Positions 11,251 through 22,984 of a stretch of 64,000 nt of DNA are shown one piece after another. How positions within the stretch are numbered: position 1 is the stretch's first letter; every line of letters begins with the position of its first letter. This DNA comes from Psococerastis gibbosa (Eukaryota > Arthropoda > Insecta > Psocodea > Psocidae), in assembly GCA_963971405.1 (NCBI GenBank), contig OZ020487.1, positions 15,163,344-15,227,343 of the forward strand, written 5' to 3'. Both the position numbers and the translations under genes were made by a program. The notes under the pieces were generated by a model. The model was given only the letters and a program-made list of their open reading frames with translations. It ran no database searches and was not told the DNA's origin.

Positions 11251-11626
11251 CAGCAGCCATATTACGGCGATTAAGGGATTAACATTCCACCGGGGTTTAT
11301 TTTTTAATGCCGCATTAGTAAGGTGTCACGTGACGGTGTTAAAGTATTCGCGGGAAATTCAAATTAATAAATTATTGGAGTACAAGGGATTGGTTGCATT
11401 GTTTTATAATTGAAGGAAATAATAATTTAAGTATTAAAATGTATAGGTAGAATTTTGAAATACAATGAGAGTTTTAATTAATGTGTCTACATCTAAGGGA
11501 AAAAAAATTGAAAACTCACCAAAAATATAGAATATAGAATTTACCGCGCATTCATTCACTCACTTGTTTGAACTATTTAAACCCCGGTGCTACGTTAATC
11601 CCAAATCGCCATAATAGGGCTACTGG
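11251..11626. mobile_element. MITE-like element with ~50-bp terminal inverted repeats
   Basis: The left end 'cagcagccatattacggcga' continues as '..gggattaacattccaccggggttta' and pairs with 11578-11626 read in reverse, allowing a few mismatches. The interior is AT-rich and has no coding potential. Target duplication is unclear and no second copy is evident. Confidence 0.6.
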
Positions 11627-12171
11627 TGCTACCACTGTAAAATTTTATATTTCTTCTCCTTGAATCCCCTAGGGTCGTCTGCCGAAATTTTCCTTTGCTC
11701 TCAGCCCAGCAGATCTCTTATTCAAAAGATCTGGAGATAATAAAGTTGGACGCGGACTCGTAAAAACCTTCATGGTGGCAAAATCTCTGAGAGATAAAAA
11801 GGATTCCGAAACCCAAATTGCATCGGGAAGCTGAGTATTTTCAGCAATTTTGTTCATAAATGCCGTTTTTTGCGACATATTATTCTGTGAAATTGTTACG
11901 ATCACATTTTGTCGGGGCGTAAAACACAATGACATTGACTCTACTGCTTCTTGTTTTTTGTGTGTAATTTGTTAAGTGGTAGCCTACAGTACAGTACAGT
12001 AAAGGTTCAGGATTGTTGCATTTGCTAGAGAACTGTAATATTAATTTATAAAGTTGAGTTGACAAAATAAAAATCCGCCTCTCCCAACCAACCGTACCTT
12101 TTACCTCTGTACTGGTACGGGAAAAACTCTGTTGTCTGGAATGTTGCTGACCATCTCATCGTCAAATTTAA
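11627..12171. other. Unannotated DNA
   Basis: No gene, RNA or repeat match seen. Confidence 0.5.
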
Positions 12172-12430
12172 ATAAATAAATAGCGACTTTTTTGTTCTAA
12201 CTTATTACCGTGCCTACCTAGGGGAGTTAAGGCTATACAGCCCTCTCTGACACTGAAGTAAAAAGGACAGGGACCGCCTGCTTTACATGCTCTCCGAAGC
12301 ATGGCCAGAAAATGTAGCAAGTGTGGGACTCGAACCAACAACCATTCGGGTGAAAGTCGGGGTCCGTACCAATAGCCTACATGTCCTGATTTAGCATTAA
12401 CTAGATTTAAATTTGGCAATGGTCATAGGA
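12172..12430 (-). mobile_element. SINE1 copy, near full length
   Basis: On the minus strand it begins near 'gctaaatcaggacatgtagg'. An A-box-like 'taggctattggtac' and the B box 'ttggttcgagtcccac' follow, then the SINE1 body ('ttctggccatgcttcgga', 'gcaggcggtccctg', 'taactcccctaggtagg') and a TTTATTTA-type tail. Comparison with the 43.8-kb copy extends the head to about 12430, with a small indel. Confidence 0.8.
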
Positions 12431-12469
12431 GAGGCTTAGACCCAAATTGGGTTGTCCTTTTGACAGTTT

Positions 12470-12863
12470 GGCGCATATTCCACCGACCTGCTAGTGCTAA
12501 ATACAAATACGGTGACGTGGTAGCAGACATTCAAGACTTAGGCGGGATTTCCACCGACCTCGCATTGCAGAATGCAAATGACATTGACGGAAATGTTTGT
12601 TTTCCTCTATGGCATAGTTAGAATTGATCAATGATCATACAGTAAAACCACAAACAAACAAATTAAATTAAAAAATGGCGTCATGGGATATGGTAAGTAC
12701 AAAGATTTTAATAGATTTCTATAAAAAGAAAAATTTAAATTTCCGTCAATGTCATTTGCATTCTGCAATGAGAGGTCGGAGGAAACCCCGCCTTTATTAA
12801 TGATATCTGCTACCACGTCACTGTATGTGTATTTTGCACTTGCAGGTCGGTGGAAACCGCGCC
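12470..12863. mobile_element. 394-bp MITE with doubled terminal inverted repeats
   Basis: The outer ends start 'ggcgcatattccaccgacct' on the left and 'ggcgcggtttccaccgacct' on the right, read inward. Seventy-one bases in from each end, at 12541 and 12792, a second pair of similar ends appears ('ggcgggatttccaccgacct'). Each arm totals about 130 bp. The central part, 'aaaaaatggcgtcatgggat', also lies in reverse orientation inside the element at 29273-29712, whose ends differ. No coding capacity. Confidence 0.75.
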
Positions 12864-13896
12864 TAAGTAAAACGGTGGAATGAGAAGGAATAGAAATCGA
12901 AATAGATAAATAATATGAATTGCAAAGGAGTTTTTGTTTATTTTATGTTTGTTTTACTATTTTCTCTGACTTTACCATACCCCTAACGTTAAAATGTTAT
13001 ATAATATATAAAATATTAATGTATTAAAATTAATTTAAAAAAACAAGCTTTCTCAAAAAACAGACCATTCACCCTGACTGACCATTGTTCCGTATTAATT
13101 GTAAATTAATATTATGAACTAATTATAGTATAAATTAATATAAATACTCGTATAAATTAGAGCAATAGTTCAGGGTGAAAAAGTAAATTTATTGCTAGAG
13201 CTTGTACAGGCTTTTAATACGGCCATTTTCATATCTTTGCGGCTGGGAATTAATTGTTTTCTAAAGATCAATTTCATGTAGAGTATTGTTGCATATTAAA
13301 TATTTGGAAATCTCTGCATTAAAATGAATAAATTATCAGTTATTCCTCTAATCGCGTGACTTATGCTATCAGTGAATAGATGACATGACTCGCATTTGGA
13401 AAATGAAAACTCATTTTGAGAAAATGTTTGAGTGGTCATATGCTTAGATTGCCCCCTCCCCCGTCTTCCACTACGCCATTTCCCGGAGACAGTTTTCACC
13501 CCATTATGATGTTGTGCTAGCCGTACTATATTTATAATATGAGTTTTTGGACGTCCCTGATGATGGCCGTATTAATTTTGTTGGTTTCTTTGCACTATTC
13601 TCTTTTATTATAATTTATTTAATGGGTTGCCATTTTTGGAAAATGTCTTTTTAGCATCTTTGGATAATTTGAAACATACACGTGGTAGGCTACCATTTCA
13701 TTCCCCCCTGTACGATATATACGAACCAGAAATCTCCAGGTACTGCGTTTTTCCTTACCGACTAGGGTTGGGTGAATCCAAGACAGGACGAAATATTTTT
13801 CTTTTGTGTCGAGTCTCGAACATGGACCTTCTGTTTCACGGTCTAGTTCACTACCAACGATGACGACTCAGAAATCTCTAGGTATCTTTTAAGGTA

Positions 13897-13898
<2 letters not shown>
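12864..13898. other. Unannotated AT-rich DNA
   Basis: No supportable gene or full repeat. There is a short match near 13218 to about 10892. Confidence 0.5.
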
Positions 13899-13927
<29 letters not shown>

Positions 13928-13985
13928 GCTCCGGGCAATACTCGAACCCGGTTCAATCATGTTACCACTGCAATAAAAAGATGAC
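13890..13985 (-). mobile_element. tRNA-derived retroposon remnant with poly(A) tail
   Basis: On the minus strand, 'attgcagtggtaacatgatt' is followed by 'gaaccgggttcgagtattgc', a clear B box. About 25 A residues follow (T-run at 13899-13923 on the plus strand). This fits a tRNA-derived SINE fragment or a retroposed tRNA-like sequence. It is too short and altered to be a functional tRNA. Confidence 0.5.
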
Positions 13986-16590
13986 AGAGTCAAGGCTATC
14001 TTTACATACGGCGAATGTTTTCTTATTTTAGTCGGAAAGTCAGCATACTAGTCTCACGGTTTACACTGTTCCCCGTTGCCACTGACCCTTGGTGCCTTCA
14101 AGGCCGGAGACAGACAGATTTTGTAAATGAAAAAATTGTAGGGATAACAGAGGTGTGTAATTTTCATTGACAAAATGGCTACCTTTTTGTGCCAAAAACG
14201 TGGCCTTAGGGCTTGACGTATAGAGCATAATACGTTACACAAAGCGTCGGTTCCCAGTGCTTTCCCCACATACCTCCAGACCGTGACCACCCCCTCCCCT
14301 CCCCAACCCCATTTGCGACAAAGCGGCTCACCATTGCTTGCAACCCCCCCCCCCCTTTCGCATTTCTGGCTTCCTTTGTCTGTGGCCCACTCATCATTTT
14401 ACCGGCCCATTTCCTCCCCTTGTCTTTTCGCGCTGCTGTCGCCGGAATCCTGTTGTAGACCCCTTCCATTATGCGGGGGTCCTTTATTTATTAGGGAGTG
14501 TGACATACCAAAGTCAATGCGAAGGTATTTTTGAACAGATCTCCCAAGGGTTGGAATTCTCATTACTTTTTTTGACTCCTTTATGACCACTGTAGCCTAT
14601 GTTTACGCCACATTATTGTTGTATTTATTTCAGTTGGAAAAACTCCTTGTACGTACAATAGGCTAGATTGTTTAAAATAAAATCCTTTTGAGCTAGTCGC
14701 ATTCGACAGAATTTTTAATTGTCCCTATCATAGTATTCATAGTCTGGTATCATCATCATGTAAATTGTAAAAATGTAGCAAGCCGCCCGGGTGACGCCAA
14801 GGAACCTTTCCCTTTTCGAATGCCATTCTTTGGTCTCCACTTTTCTTCTCCCTTCTTTCTCTAATTCCATTGTCTCCCTCCTTCTTGTCTGTCTGTGTAT
14901 TGTTTTCCCTTCCCGCAAATACACCATAGCCGCTCATCTATCCTCCATCTTTTCACATACTACCTCATCTTTCCTCTTACAACTCGCCATGTTTTCACCT
15001 TTTTCCTATTTAATTCATACAACGTGCAAAACGTGCAGAACCTATCCTATTACGACGACGACCTGTGTAGATACCGTACGTCAGCTTATGCGCACAGAGA
15101 CCAATCAAGGAAAAGAAAAGAAAAAATCATTACTGACAGCACCTAAATAATGTCCTTGATTGAAAATAAGAAGTCATTGCTTACTCTCAGAGTACGCTTA
15201 TAGTTATAGCAATTTATTATTAGGAGTCGCTTCTTAATTTTCTAGCTTCTAGCCTTATATTTTAGTTTTTAAGTTTTAGTTGTAGCAAAAGGGGGCCCAG
15301 CAGCACAGGCTCTTCCTAAAGGATCCCCTCCTACTGATTTACTAGTATCTTTTAGAATGTATTATTTAAAAAAAAAATTGAAGGAAATAAATCGATTTTT
15401 ACTTCTTTACTTTTACGTAAAAAGTTTCCATGATTAGAGGCATTTATTTGCGTTTGTACGGATGTCTTCACCTCTCTTGGGAGAGAAGAAAGACCTGAAA
15501 AGAGTTGTTGAATGTCCTCTCTCGGGAAAGGTAAGGCAACGACATAGGGGACGTACGTTAAAATGGATAAATGGGAAAGTCGGAGAAGGAACAAAAGATG
15601 GCCGCTAATAACGGATAAGGATCAGATTCCATGGAGGAAGGAGACAACACGGATTTTGCGCCTCTGACAAGCTCTATTTAATAGAAGAAAGAAAAGGGTT
15701 CTATTTTTACCTGGGGGAATTACATGTTGCTAAGAAAAGATGGGAAAACTCAGCGAGTCGAGTAATAAGGCTGGGAATTAGGTCAAAAAATTTGTCATTT
15801 TTCTTTTGGATAGTTTTCCAGCTTTTCGGCCTGAAGGGGATAACTTTTTGTCAGGAAAAAAATGGGGAGAGAACATTTACCTCCTGGCCTAAACTTACAT
15901 ATGTTATCCTAATAGACTGGGTTACAGTTTCAGCAATTGTAGTGGGATTTTATATTCAAACTCCCAGAATTAATATATGTGCAAATACTCCCATTTACAG
16001 GTTAACTAAAATATTTAATCTTAATGCTACAAATTTAGACGTTACAGATAACAAACGAAAATTTATTAAAACATTGTCTATACTGACTCCAATGGATTAT
16101 CATTTATAAATAATTGTAAAGACTTAGTTAAACTGTTTAAGATAAGATATGTATTAGCAGATACAATACCATTACTTACCATCTAGATATCATGTATACA
16201 ATTTAACTCATGTATCATCACATTGTTGAATAGATGTATACCGCTTATAATTATAAATTTATAATAGTTATGAATCATACATGTAAATTAAGATAAGCAT
16301 AAGTTAAGTTAAGATTTGCATCTGACTGTTTGCAAATAAATGCTTATTTATTTTATTTATTATACTTCGCATTAGACCAGTTGGTAGAGAAATGAAAGGC
16401 TTGACATATAAAGGGAAAATTTTCCGCCAGGCCAAATAGTTACCTAACCCTCATCTGTTGGGAAAAGCTGTTGCTGTCATCCCAAAATATCCCAAATGGA
16501 GCAGTGGTCATGAGAGAGGAGGCTCCATCAGTGCCAGACCTAGTACCTAAATTTTTTCTGCATACTGAAAATGAAAATGTTTTCAAGGAA
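13986..16590. other. Unannotated DNA with pyrimidine-rich tracts
   Basis: It contains C12 at 14344-14355 and low-complexity CT-rich DNA at about 14280-15000, which produces overlapping spurious frames on both strands. The 105-codon open frame at 15792-16109 resembles no family I know. Confidence 0.5.
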
Positions 16591-16801
16591 AACCCTGGGA
16601 CATTGAAGTTGGACCACCTTGTATTGTATATTAACAGTGTTAATTTTTTTGCATTTATTTATTTATTTCTGAAATTTTATAAAGGAATCTTATCTACCCA
16701 AAAATGTATTTTTTTTTCTAATTAAATCAGAATTATAAAAAAAAATTCAAAAAATATCACTGTTGAAATGCAAGGTGGTCCAACTACAATGCCCCAGGGT
16801 T
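16591..16801. mobile_element. 211-bp MITE-like inverted repeat element
   Basis: The left end 'aaccctgggacattgaagtt' and following 'ggaccaccttg' pair with the right end, read in reverse, as 'aaccctggggcattgtagtt' and 'ggaccaccttgcatttcaac'. The interior is AT-rich. No coding potential and no clear target duplication. Confidence 0.7.
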
Positions 16802-17526
16802 GTAGTAAAGAGGAAATGAAGATGTTCAGAAAAGAAAGACATTTTTCCGAAACAAACCTTAAGCTGGTAATTTTCTTAAATAAAACAAAAGAAATCTGTC
16901 TCGCTAATGAAAGTCGATTCCCAATAAAAATTCATTAAAGCGCGTCATTGTTGAAAAGGAAGAACAATCCTCTTCAATAATAACAGAAAAGAAACTCGAG
17001 ACCCAAATAAAAAAATAAAGCTTTGTAACCTACCTCGGAATGGAGTAACAAATGCAGGAATCGCAAATGAAAATGTTAGCACATTGGAAAGGCTTAAGAG
17101 TTCAAGGAAGGACGATAACAAGCTGCAAACAAAAGGGCTTGTTTTTGAAAGGAACTAAATTTGCTTTTCTTTCTTCGTCTGATTTCGATGAGAAAAGAAA
17201 ACACCTGATGTTTCATTTGGGTAACTGAAGAGGAGTTGCTGAGTATTTTGCTTGCTTGGAAATTGGTTTTCGAGTGGTCGAGTTATGGCCTAGGGCTTTC
17301 TCTATGATAACACCAGCCGAACTGGTTGAAAAATAAACTCTAGGGGTTATATTAACCTGAATGCTGAATAGTTTTCCAAATTCTAAGGTCAATCTTCTTG
17401 TTTAAAGATTTGCGTATATTATTAACCCTATTTAAATGTCTGCTAAGGAGATCAAATAGAAGAGGTATGATTACCCAATAATTTGGCATTGTATTCTAAA
17501 TTCTGGCAAAGAAATCTTGATTTTTT
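16802..17526. other. Unannotated DNA
   Basis: No gene or repeat match seen. Confidence 0.5.
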
Positions 17527-17927
17527 TTTATAGGGGTGACTTGAATCTAGATACTATGTCAATTTTCATAATATACAACAAATCGGTGGGTGCTCAAAAA
17601 AGCCATAAGAAACATTACATACTGTTCGTTTTAAAAATAGTTTTTTTAGTAATAATTCTTTTAGACCTTTTTTTTAGTTGTTGGAGGGTAAAACCCCCAA
17701 AATTGAGTTAGCCCAAAATATAAAAAAATGGTCCCGAGGCATGATTTTTTATGAACCTACAAGCCGAATTTCATTCAAATCAAATCAAATCAAGTTTGCC
17801 CACAATTAGACGAACAGACAGACAGACAGACATTTTGGTTCCTGTGACCTCAAATCCTGTAAATCCACTGAAATCGCGAAGTCGAAAATTTCGACCATCA
17901 CAAAGCTTTCCTTATACTACGTTTAAA
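17527..17927 (-). repeat. Repeat C, inverted partial copy
   Basis: The reverse complement begins 'acgtagtataaggaaagctt' and follows 37990-38290 through the 'tgtctgtctgtctgttcgtc' block and 'ttttgggctaactcaatttt'. Similarity fades towards 17527. It covers the 5' part of repeat C, whereas the window-start copy covers the 3' part. A sub-segment, 'aacctacaagccgaatttca', has a degenerate match at 30092-30130. Confidence 0.75.
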
Positions 17928-18649
17928 TAGAAAAGAAAACATGCAGGTCCACTCAAGCCTTATTCTCCGGCAGGGGAAAGACGCGGGCAGGTTGCTGACC
18001 ATAACATATCAAATAGAGCAGAGGTAAAAAAGACGGTCATCTAATTGTCCTCCGATCTGACCTACCTGGACCTTATAGGGGGTTGTTGGGCCACGTTGCC
18101 GATTTTAATTTACTTCTTTTTTGATAGCAACCCTTATTGTTCTTCCCCTAAATTAACGTATTTAGATTAATATTATAATATTCCTGAGCAACTTTGTTAA
18201 CCACTGCTATCATAAAAACAATAATAGGCATCCCTTTGATTCATTACCCACACGCGGACACAATAATTTTGCACAAAGTACTATACGCATGTTTTAGCGG
18301 GTGATTTATTAATTCGCCAAATATGAGGGGGTGGACTGGCAGCAGGGTGGCCAACCTTTAAGCGATATTTTACCGCCAGGGTGCAGAAGTGGCAGCAGCT
18401 GTTGGTTACATTTGGCCTGCTGCATAATTAAACAACCTCCGTGTCTGTTCACCGCACTTTCTCACGACGCCCTTGCTGCTAGTAAACTTGTTAGTTTCTA
18501 ACCAATATCTAACTTTGAACTTGCGAGATTGGGTAGTTTTGTATTGTATGTAAGAAGGCTGCTGTGAAGGTTTCTAAAGTCTTGGCGAATCGTCTTGGGA
18601 CTACGTAGAAGAATGTATGGGAAATTATTGAAATCCTATTTTTTTGTAC
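17928..18649. other. Unannotated DNA
   Basis: No gene or repeat match seen. Confidence 0.5.
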
Positions 18650-18735
18650 CTTATGGTTAACATTAAAAAAATACTTTATAGTCTTATTGTTCGCCAATTG
18701 TATTACAATAAAGTCGTTATTCATTCATTCATACC
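18650..18735 (+). mobile_element. Retroposon 3' end with hairpin and (ATTC)n tail
   Basis: 'actttatagtcttattgttc' followed by 'caataaagtcgttattcatt' matches 52816-52880. The two halves form a small inverted repeat around 'gactttat..ataaagtc'. The tail here is (ATTC)n and in the other copy a TTTCAA repeat. Microsatellite-like tails of this kind are typical of LINE 3' ends. No coding part remains. Confidence 0.55.
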
Positions 18736-20577
18736 TTTATTTCCTTGTCGTGGGCTGAGGCCCGATACGGCGTTGAATTCTACAAACCAAACCTTGACTT
18801 GCAGAAATAATGGATCTGACAAATTAAACATTTCAACAACTCACATTAGTTAATTTCGTTTTACATTATGGGAGGGCCCCTGTCCCCCTTATTTACGCCG
18901 CTGGCTGGAATCTCCCTAATAATATTCCTGTTTACTCCTGAACAGTAATAAAATAGAACGCACCATCGGTCACAAGAAACTAGTAGTATCCAAAGAGTAA
19001 AATTCCTTCTATAAAACTTTTCTTTTCATATTTTCTCAGTTGGAAAACGAAGAGGAGGAACGTTAATATTATTTTATAAAAATTCCAAGTTTCCTAAGCT
19101 CCCTGGAAAGTTGAAAAAAGGAAATTGTAAAATCAAATCTACCAATCTGAAATGAAGTAAAAAGCTTGAGCCACAAGCGTATTTTAACATGCTAACAAGG
19201 TACGACTTTAATAAATGACTTTTCGAAGTTCTCCCTTTTTGGTTTATAGGGGGTGGTTTTTAAGGTTAGTCTGGGATAAGATTTCCAAGTTTTTCATCGG
19301 AGCAAGTTCCGGTTTCAATCCCAATTTGTTCCCTTGTTCAGGTTTTGCAGCAATGTATACAGAGAAATTTCGTTGATTTCATTAATCTTGGAGATCCTGA
19401 CCCCGTTACAATGAAATATTCATGAGATTAAATTACATTTTGTCTCTACATTTGCTCAAGAGTTTTTCTCGGGTAAAATTAACAGATGTTTTCGAGATGG
19501 AAGTATTCCAAAATGAGTCTTTTGCGGGCTAGCCAAATGAAACGTTAAAATTCGAACGATACTATGCACTAAATGTCAGTCATTGCATTTAAGGTTGTGC
19601 CCAAGACTGCAGCCAGAGGGGGGGGGGGGCAGTGGGAGTTTTAAATAAATTGAGGTTACCCCAGCTGGTTGTGCCTTCACAAAGTTGCTTTTTTTTACAT
19701 GTAAACCTTGAAAAACACGCTCGCTTTGGTGGAGGTATTTCATTATTATAGAGTTTTTCCAAAATGTATCTGCGTTAGCCTCTTCAGCATTTCCCAGTTT
19801 CGAAGGTAGCTCATTCTGTCGGGCACTGAAATATTTCTGTAGCGTATACAAACAGCAGGAAAAAGCACTTTCTCTCATTTCCTACGGTTTAATTAGACCT
19901 TGTTTTTCAATTCCCAGCTCTATTTGAACTAGCGTTTATTGCACGACATCAGAAACCTTAGGGGAACCCGGGGAACAAATAGACGTAGAAAGTCAACAAG
20001 GGCTGCAAATTCAGCAGTCGTTTGAAGTCAGCAGTAAGACCAGAATGAGTGTCGTCCCGCAGGGTGGACATGTCACCCTGTATTCCACGTATAAACCAAT
20101 TACTGTCTGTCCAGCCCCAACGGTGGTTGTCGGACTCTGTTTTATTTCTGGTTGCCTGTTTTTTCGTATATTGTATTATGGGTATGGTTGCCCTTTTATG
20201 TGAGCGTTTGTCGCGCAAGCTTTTTGTTTCGAATTGTTATTAGTTTTATTTTATTGCTCGTTTGTGACTGGACTGCTTTTGAAGTTGTAGTTGATGTACG
20301 TATTTTGTGGTCCTTTTAAGGTTTGTTGCGCACGCACAGAGAATGGGGGGGGGGGGGATACGCGATTTCCTATACTTAATGATATACTGCAAGAAGTTCT
20401 GAGTTCTGAACCTGAAAGGTGGCCCACGTGTACCTGCCTCCTAAGAGAAACTGAGAATGACCGTGCTCTTGAGTGCCCTTTCTAGTAGTGAGAGGTCAAC
20501 TTGTGAGTATGTGTTTTTTTAAGAGCATGTACCTCTACTATATATCCAGTTGAATTCACTTAGCCAGACTAGCTTTT
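18736..20577. other. Unannotated DNA
   Basis: It holds G12 at 19618-19629 and G13 at 20345-20357. The segment near 18880-18905 resembles the 'ggcgtaaataaggggg' ends found in several insect repeats, but no boundaries can be set. Confidence 0.45.
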
Positions 20578-21070
20578 AACATAAAGTCAAAGATATTCGA
20601 ATCTAACAACATCGACTTGGAAATAAGGAAAAGACATCTCAAAACTCTAGTGTGGAGTGTGCTCTTGTACGGAAGTGAGACATGGTGCATTTACGAACAT
20701 GACAAAAAAAAAGCTAGACGCCTTTGAGTTGTGGTGCTACAGAAGAATCATGAAAATCCCATGGAGAGACCACATAACCAACGAAGAAGTGCTCCATAGA
20801 ATAAACGAAAAAAGAGCTATTATGGCCACCATTTCAACAAGAAGAGGCAAATGGATGGGGCATATTCTGAGACACGAAGGGCTCCTCAAGAACATCATTG
20901 AGGGTATGGTTGAAGGCACCAACTCAAGAGGACGACAGAGGAAGGAGTACCTAGAAGATGTCATGAAGGACCTAGGGTGCGCCACCTACAAAGAACTAAA
21001 AAGGACCGCACAACACAGACAAGAGTGGAGGAGAAAAATAAAACATTCGCTGCAAACCAATCCTTAGATT
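20578..21070 (+). pseudogene. LINE reverse transcriptase C-terminal fragment
   Basis: From 20578 one frame reads 'NIDLEIRKRHLKTLVWSVLL', then 'YGSETW', the conserved post-thumb motif of RTE/Jockey-type reverse transcriptases. After a one-base shift in the A-run at about 20703-20711 the frame at 20657-21067 continues 'LDAFELWCYRRIMKIPWRDH' and 'WMGHILRHEGLLKNIIEGMV' to a stop at 21065-21067. The catalytic RT core is missing, so this is a 5'-truncated dead copy. No poly(A) is evident. A more degraded relative lies on the minus strand at 56565-56725. Confidence 0.8.
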
Positions 21071-21477
21071 GCAACTCAAGAAGAAGACCTCTACTATACA
21101 TTCATGTCAAATGTGTCTTTTTCATCATTTTTAACCATCAAATTTAAATTGATGAGATTTTTTTAAATTTTAACTAGTAAAAATAAATCTGCTAGTGCAC
21201 TAAACTATGTTTTCAAAAATGGTCAAGTAGCCTATTTCTTATGTACAAATATTTGCATGCCGACTATAACTGTAAGTACCGTAGTGCACTGTTGCATAAA
21301 CATGAAGCTGCAGGGGTTTTTATGCTAAACATATAGCAGCGCATCCGTAGAATCAATGCTCTGAATTTACATATTACATATTACATTCATAATTATTATT
21401 TTTTTAAATAGTTGATAAGTCGAAGAAAAATGTCATCTACTGTAGGTAACCTGGACGACTCGTCAAAGTCGGCAGTA
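21071..21477. other. Unannotated AT-rich DNA
   Basis: No gene or repeat match beyond a short 'tacatattacatattacatt' repeat near 21370. Confidence 0.5.
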
Positions 21478-21640
21478 AATTTTTAACATTAAATTGACTT
21501 TGGTTGAAGAGGCAACCTCCCTAAGGACTTTGTGCCAGAAAATAGAGAAACAAGAAAATCTACACAATGCCGAACTCGAACTCACGATCTAACCTTTCCG
21601 GGGCGTCGTAAATGTGGGCAGTAGACTACAGTAGCGAATT
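21478..21640 (-). mobile_element. SINE3 copy, tRNA-derived
   Basis: On the minus strand a tRNA-like head contains 'agatcgtgagttcgagttcg' (B box), and the element ends towards 21478. The 3' segment, plus strand 'taaattgactttggttgaag', is shared with 61690-61715. The head also resembles the tRNA-like unit at 378-606. Confidence 0.55.
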
Positions 21641-22984
21641 TATTCGGAATCGATTATTATGTATTGTTCTTTTGCTATATTTATTTGAATTCTGCCATGC
21701 GGCAGAAGCCCTAGAACCTTTTTATACACGTTAAATGAGTGCAATTTTACAAAAACAAAATGCCCAAATCTGTCAAACAAAAATTAGGCTGTCCCTTCCC
21801 CCTTATTTAAACAGCAGGTTGTGTTCACAGGCATACAAGACCAAGATTCAGTAAACACGAGTAACAATTCAACCGATTTTTATCGGATTTTGTCTTTCTA
21901 TGTCTTTGTCATAAAGACCGAAGACATGAATGCGTATGTGCATGAATACAAGTTCTTATAATGTAAAATAAAGTAATATTGATCTATTTTTAGATTAGTT
22001 TTAGCTTTAGTCCAATTTAGGTACACACATACTGTATATATTATTTAAGTTAAGTTACTTTTCCGCTGGATCCGGTCTTGATTCACAGACACATCACACG
22101 GAACTATAAAATTTTTTGTGGAAAGAAAAGGCATTCAAGGGCGAATAAATCGACTGAATCGACCCTGGAAACTCCCCAGAGAGGGGACAACCTGCGAAAT
22201 AGAAAAACAGCCTTTTGTCTTCGAATCAAAGCTATTTATACCACAATCTTTCGAAGTTCAAGGTCTTCTTAAAAAGACTTTTTCTGGAAACAAAAGCTTG
22301 ACCTGAAGACGACTTTATTTATTTATAATTTAAAAAAGTAAGGGGTCTGTCCGCCTTGGGAATGAAACATTCGGTGAGTAATTTTCTCAGGGGTTGTGAC
22401 TTATTCTTTTTGATGTTTGGGATTTTTTTTTTTTTTTTTAAGAGGCAGGGGACTTAAGTGGAAAAGAAATGGAGTGATATTGTGACCTGTTGGTTGGCGA
22501 AGATATTTCAATGAAAATGTAATGTGGGTGAAGCCGAAAGTTTTTCCAATCAAGTTAAACGTACAGTCACGGCGTTTTTTTTTCTTAGGTGATGTACAGT
22601 TTTCTTCATTTTTTTGGTTTCACCTGTTTAAGAGCTAACCGAAGTACCCCAATACGTGTTTTTTGTACAAAGTCGATTTTCTCATGACATATCATATCAT
22701 ATCTAAAAACCTAAAAAAAATTGCCGTCGAATTATCAGAAATGCTCCTCTTCCTTTCTATACATTACTTGAAGCCTTTACTAACACCAATTGGCCTTAGA
22801 TTTTGATCTCCTTTCTCAGGCTACCACACCTATACAAATACAAAGAAAATGCTGTAATTTGCCTTGACTTCGTCTGTGTTAGAAGGAGGTACATATTATC
22901 ATGTTTCAAAATGCTTAAAAAAATTCTTCGGTTTATCCTTACAACGATTGATATTACATGAGATATTTGGGTTTTACACTTTAT
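21641..22984. other. Unannotated DNA
   Basis: A T-run lies at about 22421-22439. No gene or repeat match seen. Confidence 0.5.

Noticed and set aside
13930..13985. Functional tRNA gene
   Set aside because: A B box is clear but the acceptor stem and full cloverleaf cannot be formed, and a poly(A)-like tail indicates retroposition.
14283..15150. Several overlapping frames of 80-120 codons on both strands
   Set aside because: They arise from CT-rich low-complexity DNA lacking stop codons, with no domain and no consistent codon pattern.
15792..16109. 105-codon open frame
   Set aside because: It starts with TTG, lies in AT-rich DNA, and shows no domain, conserved motif or splice context.
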